Shown in pieces: positions 8,521 through 18,190 of a stretch of 64,000 nt of DNA (positions are counted from its first letter, which is position 1; every line of letters starts with the position of its first letter). Position numbers and translations under genes: made by a program. Source of the stretch: Poriferisodalis sp965237655. Lineage in GTDB: Bacteria; Actinomycetota; Acidimicrobiia; Acidimicrobiales; Poriferisodalaceae. The stretch is from NCBI RefSeq assembly GCF_965237655.1, contig NZ_CBDEGB010000002.1:1116001-1180000 (forward strand), given 5' to 3'. The notes under the pieces were generated by a model. That model had not been told where the DNA came from, did not search any database, and saw only the letters and a program-made list of their open reading frames with translations.

Positions 8521-8662
8521 CGGTCTCGATGTCTGACGGGCACACCTCGCATCGGAGCGTCCAGATACGGGCTGCAAGGCCCTAAAGCCCATTACGCTGC
8601 GGGCACGCGGCCCCACGATGTGGGCCGGGTCGAGACAGACGCACGGGAGCTGAACACACACC

Positions 8663-9278
8663 ATGCTGAGATTCGCCGAAGAAATTCTCCTCCTGCGGCT
8701 GCGAGACGACGACGGCAAGCTGATCCATGTGCCTGAGCGCACCCTCGACCGCGTGATCGCCGGTTCGGTGCTCATGGATCTGGCCATGGAGAACCGGATC
8801 GACACCGATCTGGAGAAGCTCATGCTGAGCTTGCCCAGATTGCGGCCCAGCAGGCCGAGAGCGACTCGCGCTACTGGGTGAGTTCGTGGCGGCTCGGGCC
8901 GAGGGCATCCGCGAGGAGGCATTTGCGCGGCTGGTCGACAAGGGCATTCTCGAGCGCAAGGACGACCGTCATCTGTGGGTGTTCCGGTCTCGCCGCTACC
9001 CATCGGTCGACGGCAAGGCTGAGCGCGAAGTGAAGCTGCGCATCATGGGCGTGCTGTTCAGCGACGAGATCCCCAGCCCGCGTGACATCGTGATCATCGC
9101 GCTGGTGGACGCCTGCGGCATCTTCGGCGAGCTGCTCTCGAAGCCCGAGCTCGAGCGCGCCGCGCCGCGCATCGAGCAGGTACGCAAGCTGGACCTCATC
9201 GGCCAGGCAATGACGCAGGCCATCCGTGACATCGAGATGTGGCTGGCCAGCTCCACGGTCAGCCGCTTCATGCTGTAG
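8663..9278 (+). pseudogene. GPP34 (Golgi phosphoprotein 3-like) family gene, frame broken twice
   Basis: The N-terminal part (8663-8829, LRFAEEILLLRLRDDDGKL and AGSVLMDLAMENRID) and the C-terminal part (8886-9278, EGIREEAFARLVDKGIL and IVIIALVDACGIF) match the GPP34 family, proteins thought to bind membranes or phosphoinositide-like lipids. Between them a third frame encodes AQIAAQQAESDSRYWV (8833-8880), which belongs to the same protein. Joining the frames needs a deletion of about ten codons with a frame change near 8826, and a 1-nt deletion at about 8880 (restoring WV-x-FVAARAEG). Either the gene is inactive or the assembly has indels. The transposon copy begins 58 bp downstream. Confidence 0.72.
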
Positions 9279-9335
9279 CTGCTGGGGCCCGCCGTTTGTG
9301 CGAGCGGGCCGGTCAGCACCCAAGCTGAATCTGTT

Positions 9336-9358
9336 GGCCCTTCGTCTTTTGTTGGGAT
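9336..9358 (+). repeat. IS left terminal inverted repeat
   Basis: Starts GGCCCTTCGTCTTTT and ends TTGGGAT. It pairs with 10662-10684 with three mismatches. The 8-bp target duplicate AATCTGTT lies immediately outside. Confidence 0.9.
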
Positions 9359-9441
9359 GAGGGTGGGTTGAGGGTCCGCTTGTAGGGGTCGAGGCCCTGC
9401 TGGGATCGGTGTTTGCAGACGCCGAACCCTGGAGGGCCTCG

Positions 9442-10638
9442 ATGAAGCGTGATGTTATGTCGGTGCGGTTGTGGCTGCCGCGTGTCGAGGTGCTGGGGGT
9501 GGTGGTCGACGCGCCTGAGCGGCTGGTGGTGCGGGTGCGCTCGACGGTGCGCCGCCCGTGTTGCCCTGATTGCGGGACCCCGAGCGGGAAGGCCCATGAC
9601 CGCCGGGACCGGGAGATCCGCGACCTGGAGGTGTCGGGCCGGCCGGTGGTGCTGGTGTTCGAGCAGCGGCGCATGGTCTGCGAGGTCTGCGGCGGCCGGC
9701 GGTTCATGGAGGACCACCCGGCGTTCGAGGGCCGTGTCACGGCGCGTCTGGCGCGCCGGCTGGTCAAAGACGCCCGTGCGATGACGGTCAGCTCGGCGGC
9801 CCGCCGTCATGGAGTGGGCTGGAAGCTGGTCAACGCGCTGGTGGTCGCCTATGCAGGTCTGGTCGGCGACCGCCGGCGCCGGCAAAGGTGTCGGGTGCTG
9901 CTGGTGGAGGGGACCTCGATCCGCAAGCGGCACCGCTATGTGACGGTACTGGTGAACGGCGACACCGGCGAGGTGCTCGCCATGGTTCCCCACCGCAGCC
10001 AGGCAGCACTGTCAGGGTTCCTGGCCGCCCAAGGGCACCGATGGTGCCCGGCGGTGAAGGTCGTGGTGTCCGACGGCTCGGCGGCGTACAAAGCAGCGAT
10101 CGACGCCCAGCTCGGCCATGCCCGCCACGTCCTGGACCGGTTCCACGTCATCAGATGGTTCCAAGCAGGGCTCACCGCGGTCCGCCGAGACGTCCAGCGC
10201 CGCCCCGAAGGCTCCAAGCCCGCTTTCGACCGCGACGTGTTCCGGGCGAGATTCCTGCTGATGCGCAGACCCGACAAGCTCGACGCCGCCGACCAGGCCC
10301 GCCTTGACGCCCTGTTCGCCGCCCATCCACGGCTCAAAGCAGCCTGGGAAGCGCTCGGCGAGCTGCACCAGCTCTATCTCGCCGACGACCACGACGGCGC
10401 GATGGCAGCCCTGGACCGGTTCGCGGACATCTACAGCACCGGCCAGATACCCGAGTTCAGCGACACCGTCGACACGTTCCTCGCCTGGCATGCCCAGATC
10501 CTCGACTGGCACCACACAGGACGGCCCAGCAACGGACGCATCGAGGGAACGAACAACCTGCTCCAAGTCCTGCGACGCCGAGCCCACGGCTTCACCAACT
10601 ACGCCAACTTCGAAGCCCGCGGCCTGCTACTAACCTGA
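9442..10638 (+). CDS. ISL3-family transposase
   Basis: A 398-residue transposase of the ISL3 (IS204/IS1001/IS1165) type. The N-terminal zinc-ribbon has paired cysteines (CCPDCG near residue 40 and MVCEVCGG near 75), followed by an HTH-like region. The DDE core includes LLVEGTSIRK, VVSDGSAAYKAAI, HVLDRFHVIRWF and the C-terminal NGRIEGTNNLLQVLRRR with GFTNYANFEARG. ATG 9442 is preferred over the GTG at 9409 because GGAGG lies 6 nt upstream of it. The frame is intact and the ends are intact, so the element could still be active. Confidence 0.94.
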   Translation: MKRDVMSVRLWLPRVEVLGVVVDAPERLVVRVRSTVRRPCCPDCGTPSGKAHDRRDREIRDLEVSGRPVVLVFEQRRMVCEVCGGRRFMEDHPAFEGRVTARLARRLVKDARAMTVSSAARRHGVGWKLVNALVVAYAGLVGDRRRRQRCRVLLVEGTSIRKRHRYVTVLVNGDTGEVLAMVPHRSQAALSGFLAAQGHRWCPAVKVVVSDGSAAYKAAIDAQLGHARHVLDRFHVIRWFQAGLTAVRRDVQRRPEGSKPAFDRDVFRARFLLMRRPDKLDAADQARLDALFAAHPRLKAAWEALGELHQLYLADDHDGAMAALDRFADIYSTGQIPEFSDTVDTFLAWHAQILDWHHTGRPSNGRIEGTNNLLQVLRRRAHGFTNYANFEARGLLLT

Positions 10639-10661
10639 CCCCGCCGAGCCCAGCAGCCCGA

Positions 10662-10684
10662 ATCCCAAAAAAAGACGAAGGCTC
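10662..10684 (-). repeat. IS right terminal inverted repeat
   Basis: The minus strand reads GAGCCTTCGTCTTTTT and continues TTGGGAT, matching the left end at 20 of 23 positions. The second AATCTGTT target copy is at 10685-10692. Confidence 0.9.
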
Positions 10685-10695
10685 AATCTGTTGCC

Positions 10696-11472
10696 TCACT
10701 CGTCGAGGTCTTCGAGCGTCTCGCTGCCGCGATACATGGCTTGACGGCGGACCGCGCCCACGTAGGTCTGCACCGCATCGCCGGCCGGCGTTCGGGCGGG
10801 GTCCCAGCGTCCCCAATGGATGAGTTCTTCGAGTGGGTGGCGGTAGCGCGATTCGGCGCGCCGGTGCGGCCAGCCGATGGGAATAGTCGCGATCGGCACG
10901 AGTGGCTCCGGCACGCCGAGCAGATCGCGCAGTTCCCGAGCGGTGGTGTCCTCGCCGCCGCCGCTCAGCCACGCCGTGGTGAGTCCGTACGCGGCAGCGG
11001 CCAGGTGCATGTTCTGGGCGGCCGCTCCTACCGAGGCCAGCAGGATTTTCTCGTTGTTGGCGTCGTACTCTTCGCTCCAGCCCGGATGGTCGCTGACGGG
11101 GTACGAGTCGACCCAGCGCGGGTCGCAGAAGATCAGCACGATGGCGAGCGAATTGTGCAGCCAGTGCTTCTTGTGGACGTGGGGGAAGCCGCGGCAGTGC
11201 TCCACCAGACGGTCTGCTTGTCGCACGAACACGTCTGAGACGACGATCACGTCGGTCCGCTCTGCAGCGACGACGAAGTGCCACGGCTGGGTGTTTGCGC
11301 CAGACGGCGCCCAGCGGCCTGCTTCGCAGATGCCGCGCACTGCATCGGCGGGCAACGGCTCAGGCGGTGGTTCGAAGCTGCGAACCGATCGCCGCAACCG
11401 GATTACGTCCAGGAGCGACTCGAAGCGCGGGGCAGTCAGATCGGCATTGGAATACTCGGAGTCCACCGCCAT
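10696..11472 (-). CDS. Nitroreductase family protein
   Basis: A 258-residue FMN-dependent nitroreductase-fold protein. RRSVRSFE near residue 28 and the phosphate/FMN-contact segment AGRWAPSGANTQPWHF (about 51-66) are typical, as is SVGAAAQNMHLAAAAYGL (about 148-165) and the glycine-rich GVPEPLVPIATIPIGWP. The family reduces nitro compounds, quinones or flavins, or dehalogenates; the specific role is not visible. The IS ends 12 bp from its stop codon, so the 3' flank has been rearranged but the gene is intact. Confidence 0.9.
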   Translation of the reverse strand: MAVDSEYSNADLTAPRFESLLDVIRLRRSVRSFEPPPEPLPADAVRGICEAGRWAPSGANTQPWHFVVAAERTDVIVVSDVFVRQADRLVEHCRGFPHVHKKHWLHNSLAIVLIFCDPRWVDSYPVSDHPGWSEEYDANNEKILLASVGAAAQNMHLAAAAYGLTTAWLSGGGEDTTARELRDLLGVPEPLVPIATIPIGWPHRRAESRYRHPLEELIHWGRWDPARTPAGDAVQTYVGAVRRQAMYRGSETLEDLDE

Positions 11473-11505
11473 GCGCCGAACCTAGCTGTTGCTATCGGAA
11501 CCGAG

Positions 11506-14500
11506 TTAGTCGAGGTCGAGGACGTCTTGCACAGCGATCCGTACCTTACGAATCACGCCGTACGAGAGTGCCGCAGGTCCGCCGAGCACGGTGAGCGTCA
11601 GGTTCTCATGGTCGAGCAGATGCCAGCTCAGGAATCCATCGACTTGTTTTGGCACAGCGTCTGGCCAAAGCAGCACGGTCGGCGCTCTCAGGTGAGCCAT
11701 GAGCGGTCCACCGGAGAGACCATCGGCATACACCAAGCCGGTCGCGAAGGAAACGCGGTTCGTGTCCAGGCAGGCACCTTGGCCGCTCGCGGCTGCCCTC
11801 AGGACATAGATTGCAATCCGCACCGAAGTGTCGAACCGGTCTTCGCCGCCGAGACGCGTGATGTTGAGACCCATTTCGGTCAATTCGTCAATGACTGAAT
11901 CGGACACAGCGAACGCGCCCCCCGCGACGACAACATGTTCGATAGTGCCGAGTTCGGCTGCTGCAGCGAAGAAGTCACGTACACTCTCGGGCAGGGCGTC
12001 ACGGCGAGTCAGAAGCAGTGGATGAGGTCCACGCGCAGCGATCGGGGCTAGGGCGAGAGCGTCAGCAAAGTCGTCGCCGACCGCCAGCAAGGCCGTACGC
12101 AGCGAGGTGCCGCAGAACTCCCCGGCTCCGCCCATCATCGCCGAGACCTCCGATGCAATCGACACAGAGGTGGCGTAGCGGTCTTCACCTCCGAATCGCA
12201 TCACGCTGGTGACTGACGGCAGTGCAGCGATTGCGGTCTCGACACTCCTCGAGATCGCACCTGTCCCGCCCACGATATAGACGTGCTTGATCTCGTTCTC
12301 GACGAGGAAGTCCCGGGTGAACGACGGGAGCTCATCCGGTTCGGTCAGTAACAATGGAGCCTGTCGGCTGCCGGCCAGTGACGGGCCGGAGAGAGCAATG
12401 GGGCTCAATGCCGAGCCTGTAAGGGCTGATGCAGTCAGCGCGTCAGGAAATGCTCGCCCTGACGCGATGACGACCGTATCGACCATCCGCTGTTCGGCTG
12501 GCACCGAACGGTCGCGAGATATTTCGCGGACGTAGCGTTCGCCGATCAGTTTCGCCGTCTCGAATCGGTCGATGCCGCCAATGCGCTCGACGCGGACGCT
12601 GAGGCGGTCGTCGTCCGGGCCGATCCGGTCGGGACTCGAGCCACCGCCACCGGTGTTGCCGGGAGTAGTGGGCTGACGATTCGCTGGGCCGCCGTCCACC
12701 TTGCGGTTGAGGCCGCCGTAGATCGAGACGTGCGTACGGTCCAAGGGATTGCCGACGATGTCGGTGATGGATCCGCGGATGCCGTCAGCCGGAAGGCTGA
12801 CGCCATCGTCGTCCATGTCGCCGGCCGCCACCGCGTACTCGAAGACCAAGGAGATGGTGCCGGTCTCGTCATCGATGGTCGTTGGACTCGTAAGCCTTGC
12901 CGTTTTCATGGAAGTACCAATGATCAACTGCATCGTTGGATCAGTGCCGGTGAAGATGATGTGCTCGTCGAAGTGGGCCGTGACCTGGATGACCTCGTCC
13001 TTCATGTAGGTCTCGTTGTCGGCCGGAGTATTGGTGAATTCGGGAACCGGGTCGAGTTCGGGTGCCACTCCGTCGACCATGTGCGTCCCCGGCACGTTGT
13101 CGAGCGCGGGCACTGAGCGGAGTGCGGGGGTCTGGTCGTCTTCGGCAACGATGGTTCCACCCCGGATGGTCCCGGCGTCGACGCTGACGCCGTCAGGGTC
13201 CAGATCACCGGAGTTGACCCTGTAGCTGAAGATGAGCTTGTCGCTACCGCTGCCGGTGGAAAATGTCGCGTCCACTTTCGGTCCGCTGCCGACGGTCAGC
13301 GGCAGTATCGGTCTGCCGGAGACCGTCACCTCCTCGCTGAACATCACTTCAAGTGTGATGACCTCGAACGCGCCGTTGTGCTTGCCGTAGGTGTTGATCT
13401 TGGCCGGATTGCTCGTGATCCTGGGTGCTTGCATCACCCATGGACCGCGCGGCATGAGGTCACCGTTCACCTTGTGGTCTAGACCGGCATCGACGGCGGA
13501 ATGGTCCAAAACCGCCTCGTTGCGAGGCACATCGGTGATCTTGCCGTCTGATGAATGGCGCAGCGTGTTCATCTTGACGCTGAAGCCGTCAGCGTCCATG
13601 TCGCCAGATTGGACGGTGTAGGTGAAGATCAGCGACATGTTGTCGTTGAGCACGCGTTCAAACGAGGCCGTCTTCGTCACTCCGCCGTCGAATTCCAAGT
13701 CGATCCTCGGTGTGCCAGGGACGATCACCGGTTCGCTCAACACGACCTTGACCATGATGGCGTCACCCTCGTGGTACGTGGCGTCGCCCCCCGGTGAGTC
13801 CGAATAGACCACGACACTCTCCACCGTGGGTCTCGTCGTCTCGACCTTGTGCGCGCCGGCATTGGTGATGCCCCCGTGCTCGAAGGTGTTGTCAAGGGTC
13901 AGCGTCGGTGCATTGCCCGCGAGATCGGTTATATCGCCAACTAGGCCATCGGCAAGGACGCTGATGCCGTTGTCGTCGTGGTCGCCGTCCGGGCCGTCGA
14001 CGGTGTAGCTGAACGTCAGCACCTCGATGCCAACGTCGCGGAGATAGTTCACAGGAGGTTGCCAGAGCGCGAGGCGCTCGTTGTTGTCGTCGGGATCATC
14101 CCCGATCTGCAGCTTCACCGAGGCGCTGCTGAGCACGACATGCTCGCTGAATCTGGCTTGGACCGTGATCGGCTTCTCGTCATCCGCGCCGTAGTAGCTG
14201 GTGCCCGGGTGCGTCTCGCTGGAAATCGTGGCATTGCCGACGACCCGAGGCCGCACGCCGTCCACCTCATGATCGGACCAGTTGGTCTTGGAGTCGTTTC
14301 GGAGCAATGACTCGTTGCCGTAGAGATCCGAGACGACTGCGCCCCGCTTCTCCATGGCGTTGGCGGGAACGGTGATGCCGTTCTCGTCGAGGTCGTTCTC
14401 GACGACGGTGTACTCAAAGAGCAGTTGTATGTTCGAACCGCCCGAGGTGTAGGTCGCGTATTCGGTGCTGTTGCCGATGGTCAGACGTAGACGCAGACCG

Positions 14501-17500
14501 TCATTTGCGGTGCTCGTATCCGTCGTGTCGACGTTCGACGTGTCGATCTCGATGGGTTCATCGAAGCTGACGGTGAAGGTGATGACGTCGTCGATGCCAT
14601 GAACGCCATCAGGGGTTGCCAGGATTTGGGTGATGATCGGCCCGGCGGCGTCAACTCTGTGACCGGTTTGCGTCTCGAGTTCGGGGTGACGGAGGTCGGC
14701 CCGGTTCCGCGAGGCATCCATGATCTTGCTGCGGTTGGACTGCTTGTCGAATGCGTTCTGGGTGATGCTGAGGCCGTCGGGGTCGATATCGCCCGCCTGC
14801 ACTATGTAGGAGAACAGCAGCTTGCACGGGTCGATGTCTGAGGCACAGCCGGTTGACAGGTGGGCGCGATAGGGGGCTTGCTTGACGGCGGTGACATCCA
14901 CATTGGCCGAGTCGACGTAGTTGAACTCAAGCGCCAGCAGCGGCGTTCCGGTAACTGAAACGTTCTCGCTGAACTCAAATTCGACCTTGATCTCTTGACC
15001 TCTGCCGTAGGTGTCTTGTCCGCTGAGCGGCCCGTCGATCAGCGTCGGCCCTCTCGTGATCGTCGGCACGATGGCATCCACCGAGTTGTCAGGGCCGGAG
15101 TTGCTTGCCGCGATGGGGTCGTGTGCCAGGTCGGCCCGGTTGCCCGCCTGGTCGGTGATCTTTCCGCCGCCGTCGTGGATGCTGTCGCGATCAACGCTGA
15201 TGCCGTCGGTGTCGAGGTCGCCCGGTTGGACGGCGTACTCGAACACGAGGCGCTGGGCATTGCGGACATTGTCGCAATCGCACGGCGCCTGCACAGCTTG
15301 ACCGTCGCCGACTCGAATCTCGATGTAGGGAACGAGTTCGACGTTGGGATCGCTGCTGGAGGTGTCAACCCATATCCGCTCGCTGAACGTCGCAGCTACA
15401 CAGATGATGTCGTCAACTTGGTACGGCCCCACATCGCACGAGCCGTCCGAGACGATTGCGACAGAACTCACCGTCGGCTCGACCGTCTCGACCTTGTGGT
15501 CGGATTGGGTCCGCAGCTCCTCGAAGTCGCGATCGGCGGGGAGCGGATTCGGGCTCACGCTCTCGATCGTGCCGCCGGAGATGCTGCCTTTGAGCACCCG
15601 AACACCGTCGGGGTCATCATCGGGAGAAGAGACGGTGTAGCGGAAGACGATGGTGCGGTCGTTGCTGTCTGCGTCGCTTGCCGTCTGGTCGTACGAGGCG
15701 GTCCTAGTCTCGGGTTGGGTACTGGTGCTCAGCGCAATGTTGAGTATCGGGGTGCCAGAGACCTCGACCGTCTCGTCGTAGGTCACTTGGATGTCGATGT
15801 CCGACCCGACGCCGTAGTAGGTGCCCCCATTCGGTGGCCGGCTCACGATGCTGATGCCGGTGCCAGTGATGATCGGCGCCATTGCGTCGACTTTGTGCCC
15901 GCCCTGAGTGCCGAGCGCTCGGTGGTCCAGTGATGCAATTTCGAGCGGATCGTCGACGGCCACGATCGTCCCGCCGTCCAGCTTCAGGCTGTTCTGGTTG
16001 ATGCTGATGCCGTTGCGGTCCCGGTCTCCCGCCTCGACGGTGTAGTGGAAGAAGAGCAACCTTGAGTCGCTGCCCGACGCGTACGTCGCGTCTTCGGGGC
16101 CGCTGTCGAGATTGAGGGTCAGCTTCGGCATTCCAGTGACCGAGACGTCTTGATTGAACGTCACTCTGACTTGGATGGTGTCTTCGAACTCGTAGGTGTC
16201 TCGTGGGTCGTCGTCGCCAGTGTTCGGATCGCTGGTGATGTCGACCGACATGATGATCGGTGGGCCTTCGACGGCTTGACCGTCGGCCCGCTGGTACTTC
16301 AGCGGCTTGTCGAAGACGTCCGAATAGTGGGTGTAGAGCTCGGCGCCATCGTCAGCGGTGATGATGCTGTCTTGGATGCTTGAGGTGATTTCCTTGCCGC
16401 CGTCGTAAGTGAAGTTGCCGTCAGGCACGATGATGCCGTCGCGGTCCTTGTCGGCAGAACCGATCTGGTACCAGAAGAGCAGCCTCGTGTGACCCGAGCC
16501 CGAGAGGTACTTGGCGTACTTCAGGGTGGGACTGATCCGGTCTCCATTGGTCTCGAGACAGCCATAAGCCTCGAGACTGTCCTTGTACGTCTCCACCTCA
16601 TCGGAATTGAGGCCGTGTTCTGCCTCGAGGGTCTCTATGTGGTTGAAGTCGGCGTTGTAGCAGTTGAAGAACTGGATTGGCAGCTCCAGCCGGTTGTCTT
16701 CGACGACCACGGCTTCGCTGAACTCGGCCCGCACCACGATGTATTCGCCTGCATGGAGCGTCGTGCCGCTGGCCGGTTCGCTGACGACTCGCGTCGCATA
16801 GCTCGTGACGTGCGCCGGAGTGCCGGAGTCCACCAACTCGCTGCGCAGCGAGTCTGAAGGTTCTTCGTGGTCGAAGGGCAGGCGGCTGCCGTCGACCAGG
16901 TGTTTGGCCACGGTCGGGTCGCCGCCCTCGCGGGCGTTGTATTCGACGGCGGCCCCAAGGCCGTCGTGGTTGAGCGTCGCCGTAACGCCATTGTCCATGG
17001 CGCGGATCGGGCCCCCGCTCAGGCTGCCCCTGTCGATGCTGATGCCGTCGGTATCGCTGTCGCTCCCTGTCACCTCGTACGCGAAGAGCAGACGGGTCAT
17101 GCTGGAACGGCGTCGCGGGTCCATGGGCGGGTGCGGGAGCGATTGCTCGTTGTTCGTGCTGGCCGAGACATAGCGCGCTTGCCTGTCCGTCCCGCCCACA
17201 TCGAGTGTCAGCGTCGGGGTGCCGCTCACGGTGACAGGTTCGCTGTACTCGACCCGGACCCAGATCTCCTCGCCCTGGTAGTAGGCATCACCATCGAGCG
17301 GCTCGCTCATGATCTTGGGCCTGCTGATGATGGTCGGTGAGCCGCTCGACTTGGGATGGAAGACGGCGGGATGCTCCACGTCCGCGCCGCCGCAGGGACC
17401 GTGGATCTCCTGGTGCGGCACGTTCGAGGCGGTCTTCGCGAATGCGAAATCATTGGCCTTGACCGAGTTCTCGGGGATCCAGAGGTCGCTGGCGCTGTGG

Positions 17501-18018
17501 GATCCGTCATCCGAATCCAGCGTGTAGTCGAATCTCAGGATGTTGTTGTCTTTGCCCTCCGCAGGAGTTGCCTCCGCCGTCTTCTCGCTGTCGCCGAGCA
17601 TGAAGGCGACGGACAGCGGCTTGACATTGGGGTCGAGATCGTCGCGAACGTCCCAACGGACGTTCAGGCTGAGTTTGACCTGGATGCGGACAGTCTCCCC
17701 GTTGCTGTAGCTGTTGTTCGAGCCGGGTCCGACACTCGATTGCGAGTCCGAGACGAACTTGACGCCTTGGCGGACGATGTAGGTGTTCGTCGGGCGCCCG
17801 ACCATGGCATTGAGCTCGCTGCACGACGCGCCAAGTGGCACCACCTGGGCCGCCGCAGGCTCACTCGCCGGCGGTGAAACGACCGCCAAGGACGCAGCGG
17901 CAATGGCAACCGCCGAAACCGCGCAGGTCCGACGCCAGCGCGTGGCTGCCGCTGACCGCGCAGGCACCATCAAACGCCGTCCGCGGCGAAGAGATGTCGT
18001 AACGGTCGCCTCGGGCAA
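11506..18018 (-). CDS. Giant surface protein: about 12 Ig-like (SwmB-like) repeats plus three cell-wall-binding repeats
   Basis: A 2170-residue secreted protein. The N-terminus has a basic region then a hydrophobic AVSAVAIAAASLAVV stretch and an Ala-rich cleavage region, i.e. a signal peptide. About twelve ~140-residue beta-sandwich repeats follow, each with an opening Y-x-x-G-x-x-I-x-V, a middle FSE-x-V-x-V-x-GTP block, and a closing YTV-x-x-GD-x-D-x-DGIS block. Some repeats add D-x-AGN-x-A-x-L. Residues ~1820-2165 hold three cell-wall-binding repeat 2 modules (RIGGIDRFETA, RFGGEDRYATS and RLGGEDRFDTS). The TTG start at 18018 is chosen because AGGAGG lies 5 nt upstream; the next in-frame ATG (17970) would shorten the signal peptide's basic region. 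Likely an S-layer-like or adhesive wall protein; the ligand is unknown. Confidence 0.9.
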   Translation of the reverse strand: MPEATVTTSLRRGRRLMVPARSAAATRWRRTCAVSAVAIAAASLAVVSPPASEPAAAQVVPLGASCSELNAMVGRPTNTYIVRQGVKFVSDSQSSVGPGSNNSYSNGETVRIQVKLSLNVRWDVRDDLDPNVKPLSVAFMLGDSEKTAEATPAEGKDNNILRFDYTLDSDDGSHSASDLWIPENSVKANDFAFAKTASNVPHQEIHGPCGGADVEHPAVFHPKSSGSPTIISRPKIMSEPLDGDAYYQGEEIWVRVEYSEPVTVSGTPTLTLDVGGTDRQARYVSASTNNEQSLPHPPMDPRRRSSMTRLLFAYEVTGSDSDTDGISIDRGSLSGGPIRAMDNGVTATLNHDGLGAAVEYNAREGGDPTVAKHLVDGSRLPFDHEEPSDSLRSELVDSGTPAHVTSYATRVVSEPASGTTLHAGEYIVVRAEFSEAVVVEDNRLELPIQFFNCYNADFNHIETLEAEHGLNSDEVETYKDSLEAYGCLETNGDRISPTLKYAKYLSGSGHTRLLFWYQIGSADKDRDGIIVPDGNFTYDGGKEITSSIQDSIITADDGAELYTHYSDVFDKPLKYQRADGQAVEGPPIIMSVDITSDPNTGDDDPRDTYEFEDTIQVRVTFNQDVSVTGMPKLTLNLDSGPEDATYASGSDSRLLFFHYTVEAGDRDRNGISINQNSLKLDGGTIVAVDDPLEIASLDHRALGTQGGHKVDAMAPIITGTGISIVSRPPNGGTYYGVGSDIDIQVTYDETVEVSGTPILNIALSTSTQPETRTASYDQTASDADSNDRTIVFRYTVSSPDDDPDGVRVLKGSISGGTIESVSPNPLPADRDFEELRTQSDHKVETVEPTVSSVAIVSDGSCDVGPYQVDDIICVAATFSERIWVDTSSSDPNVELVPYIEIRVGDGQAVQAPCDCDNVRNAQRLVFEYAVQPGDLDTDGISVDRDSIHDGGGKITDQAGNRADLAHDPIAASNSGPDNSVDAIVPTITRGPTLIDGPLSGQDTYGRGQEIKVEFEFSENVSVTGTPLLALEFNYVDSANVDVTAVKQAPYRAHLSTGCASDIDPCKLLFSYIVQAGDIDPDGLSITQNAFDKQSNRSKIMDASRNRADLRHPELETQTGHRVDAAGPIITQILATPDGVHGIDDVITFTVSFDEPIEIDTSNVDTTDTSTANDGLRLRLTIGNSTEYATYTSGGSNIQLLFEYTVVENDLDENGITVPANAMEKRGAVVSDLYGNESLLRNDSKTNWSDHEVDGVRPRVVGNATISSETHPGTSYYGADDEKPITVQARFSEHVVLSSASVKLQIGDDPDDNNERLALWQPPVNYLRDVGIEVLTFSYTVDGPDGDHDDNGISVLADGLVGDITDLAGNAPTLTLDNTFEHGGITNAGAHKVETTRPTVESVVVYSDSPGGDATYHEGDAIMVKVVLSEPVIVPGTPRIDLEFDGGVTKTASFERVLNDNMSLIFTYTVQSGDMDADGFSVKMNTLRHSSDGKITDVPRNEAVLDHSAVDAGLDHKVNGDLMPRGPWVMQAPRITSNPAKINTYGKHNGAFEVITLEVMFSEEVTVSGRPILPLTVGSGPKVDATFSTGSGSDKLIFSYRVNSGDLDPDGVSVDAGTIRGGTIVAEDDQTPALRSVPALDNVPGTHMVDGVAPELDPVPEFTNTPADNETYMKDEVIQVTAHFDEHIIFTGTDPTMQLIIGTSMKTARLTSPTTIDDETGTISLVFEYAVAAGDMDDDGVSLPADGIRGSITDIVGNPLDRTHVSIYGGLNRKVDGGPANRQPTTPGNTGGGGSSPDRIGPDDDRLSVRVERIGGIDRFETAKLIGERYVREISRDRSVPAEQRMVDTVVIASGRAFPDALTASALTGSALSPIALSGPSLAGSRQAPLLLTEPDELPSFTRDFLVENEIKHVYIVGGTGAISRSVETAIAALPSVTSVMRFGGEDRYATSVSIASEVSAMMGGAGEFCGTSLRTALLAVGDDFADALALAPIAARGPHPLLLTRRDALPESVRDFFAAAAELGTIEHVVVAGGAFAVSDSVIDELTEMGLNITRLGGEDRFDTSVRIAIYVLRAAASGQGACLDTNRVSFATGLVYADGLSGGPLMAHLRAPTVLLWPDAVPKQVDGFLSWHLLDHENLTLTVLGGPAALSYGVIRKVRIAVQDVLDLD

Positions 18019-18045
18019 CAGGGCCTCCTGCGCTCACAAATGCGT

Positions 18046-18060
18046 GCCGTCGGCGACGGC
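18046..18060. promoter_or_regulatory. Palindrome upstream of the giant surface-protein gene
   Basis: GCCGTCG-G-CGACGGC is a perfect 7-bp inverted repeat in the intergenic region between the minus-strand surface protein and the plus-strand lyase-like gene. It is a possible operator; GC-rich palindromes also arise by chance. Confidence 0.3.
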
Positions 18061-18190
18061 GTGCGACTCGACAGAAGTACCGCAATCCGGAGCCAAAATG
18101 GTGGACCCTTTGCTCGGAATAATGGGCGCTATCAGCGGTTATTCATCAGCGGATTTCTTGATTTCGCGAGCCAAGCCCTACAGTCGTGCA

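Larger units (their letters stand above)
9336..10684 (+). mobile_element. Complete ISL3-family insertion sequence
   Basis: The element is 1349 bp, bounded by 23-bp imperfect inverted repeats (20/23 matches; left end starts GGCCCTTCGTCTTTT, right end reads GAGCCTTCGTCTTTT on the minus strand). It is flanked by an exact 8-bp direct repeat AATCTGTT at 9328-9335 and 10685-10692, the target-duplication length typical of ISL3. It contains a single intact transposase gene. Insertion is intergenic, between the broken GPP34 gene and the nitroreductase 3' end. Confidence 0.93.
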
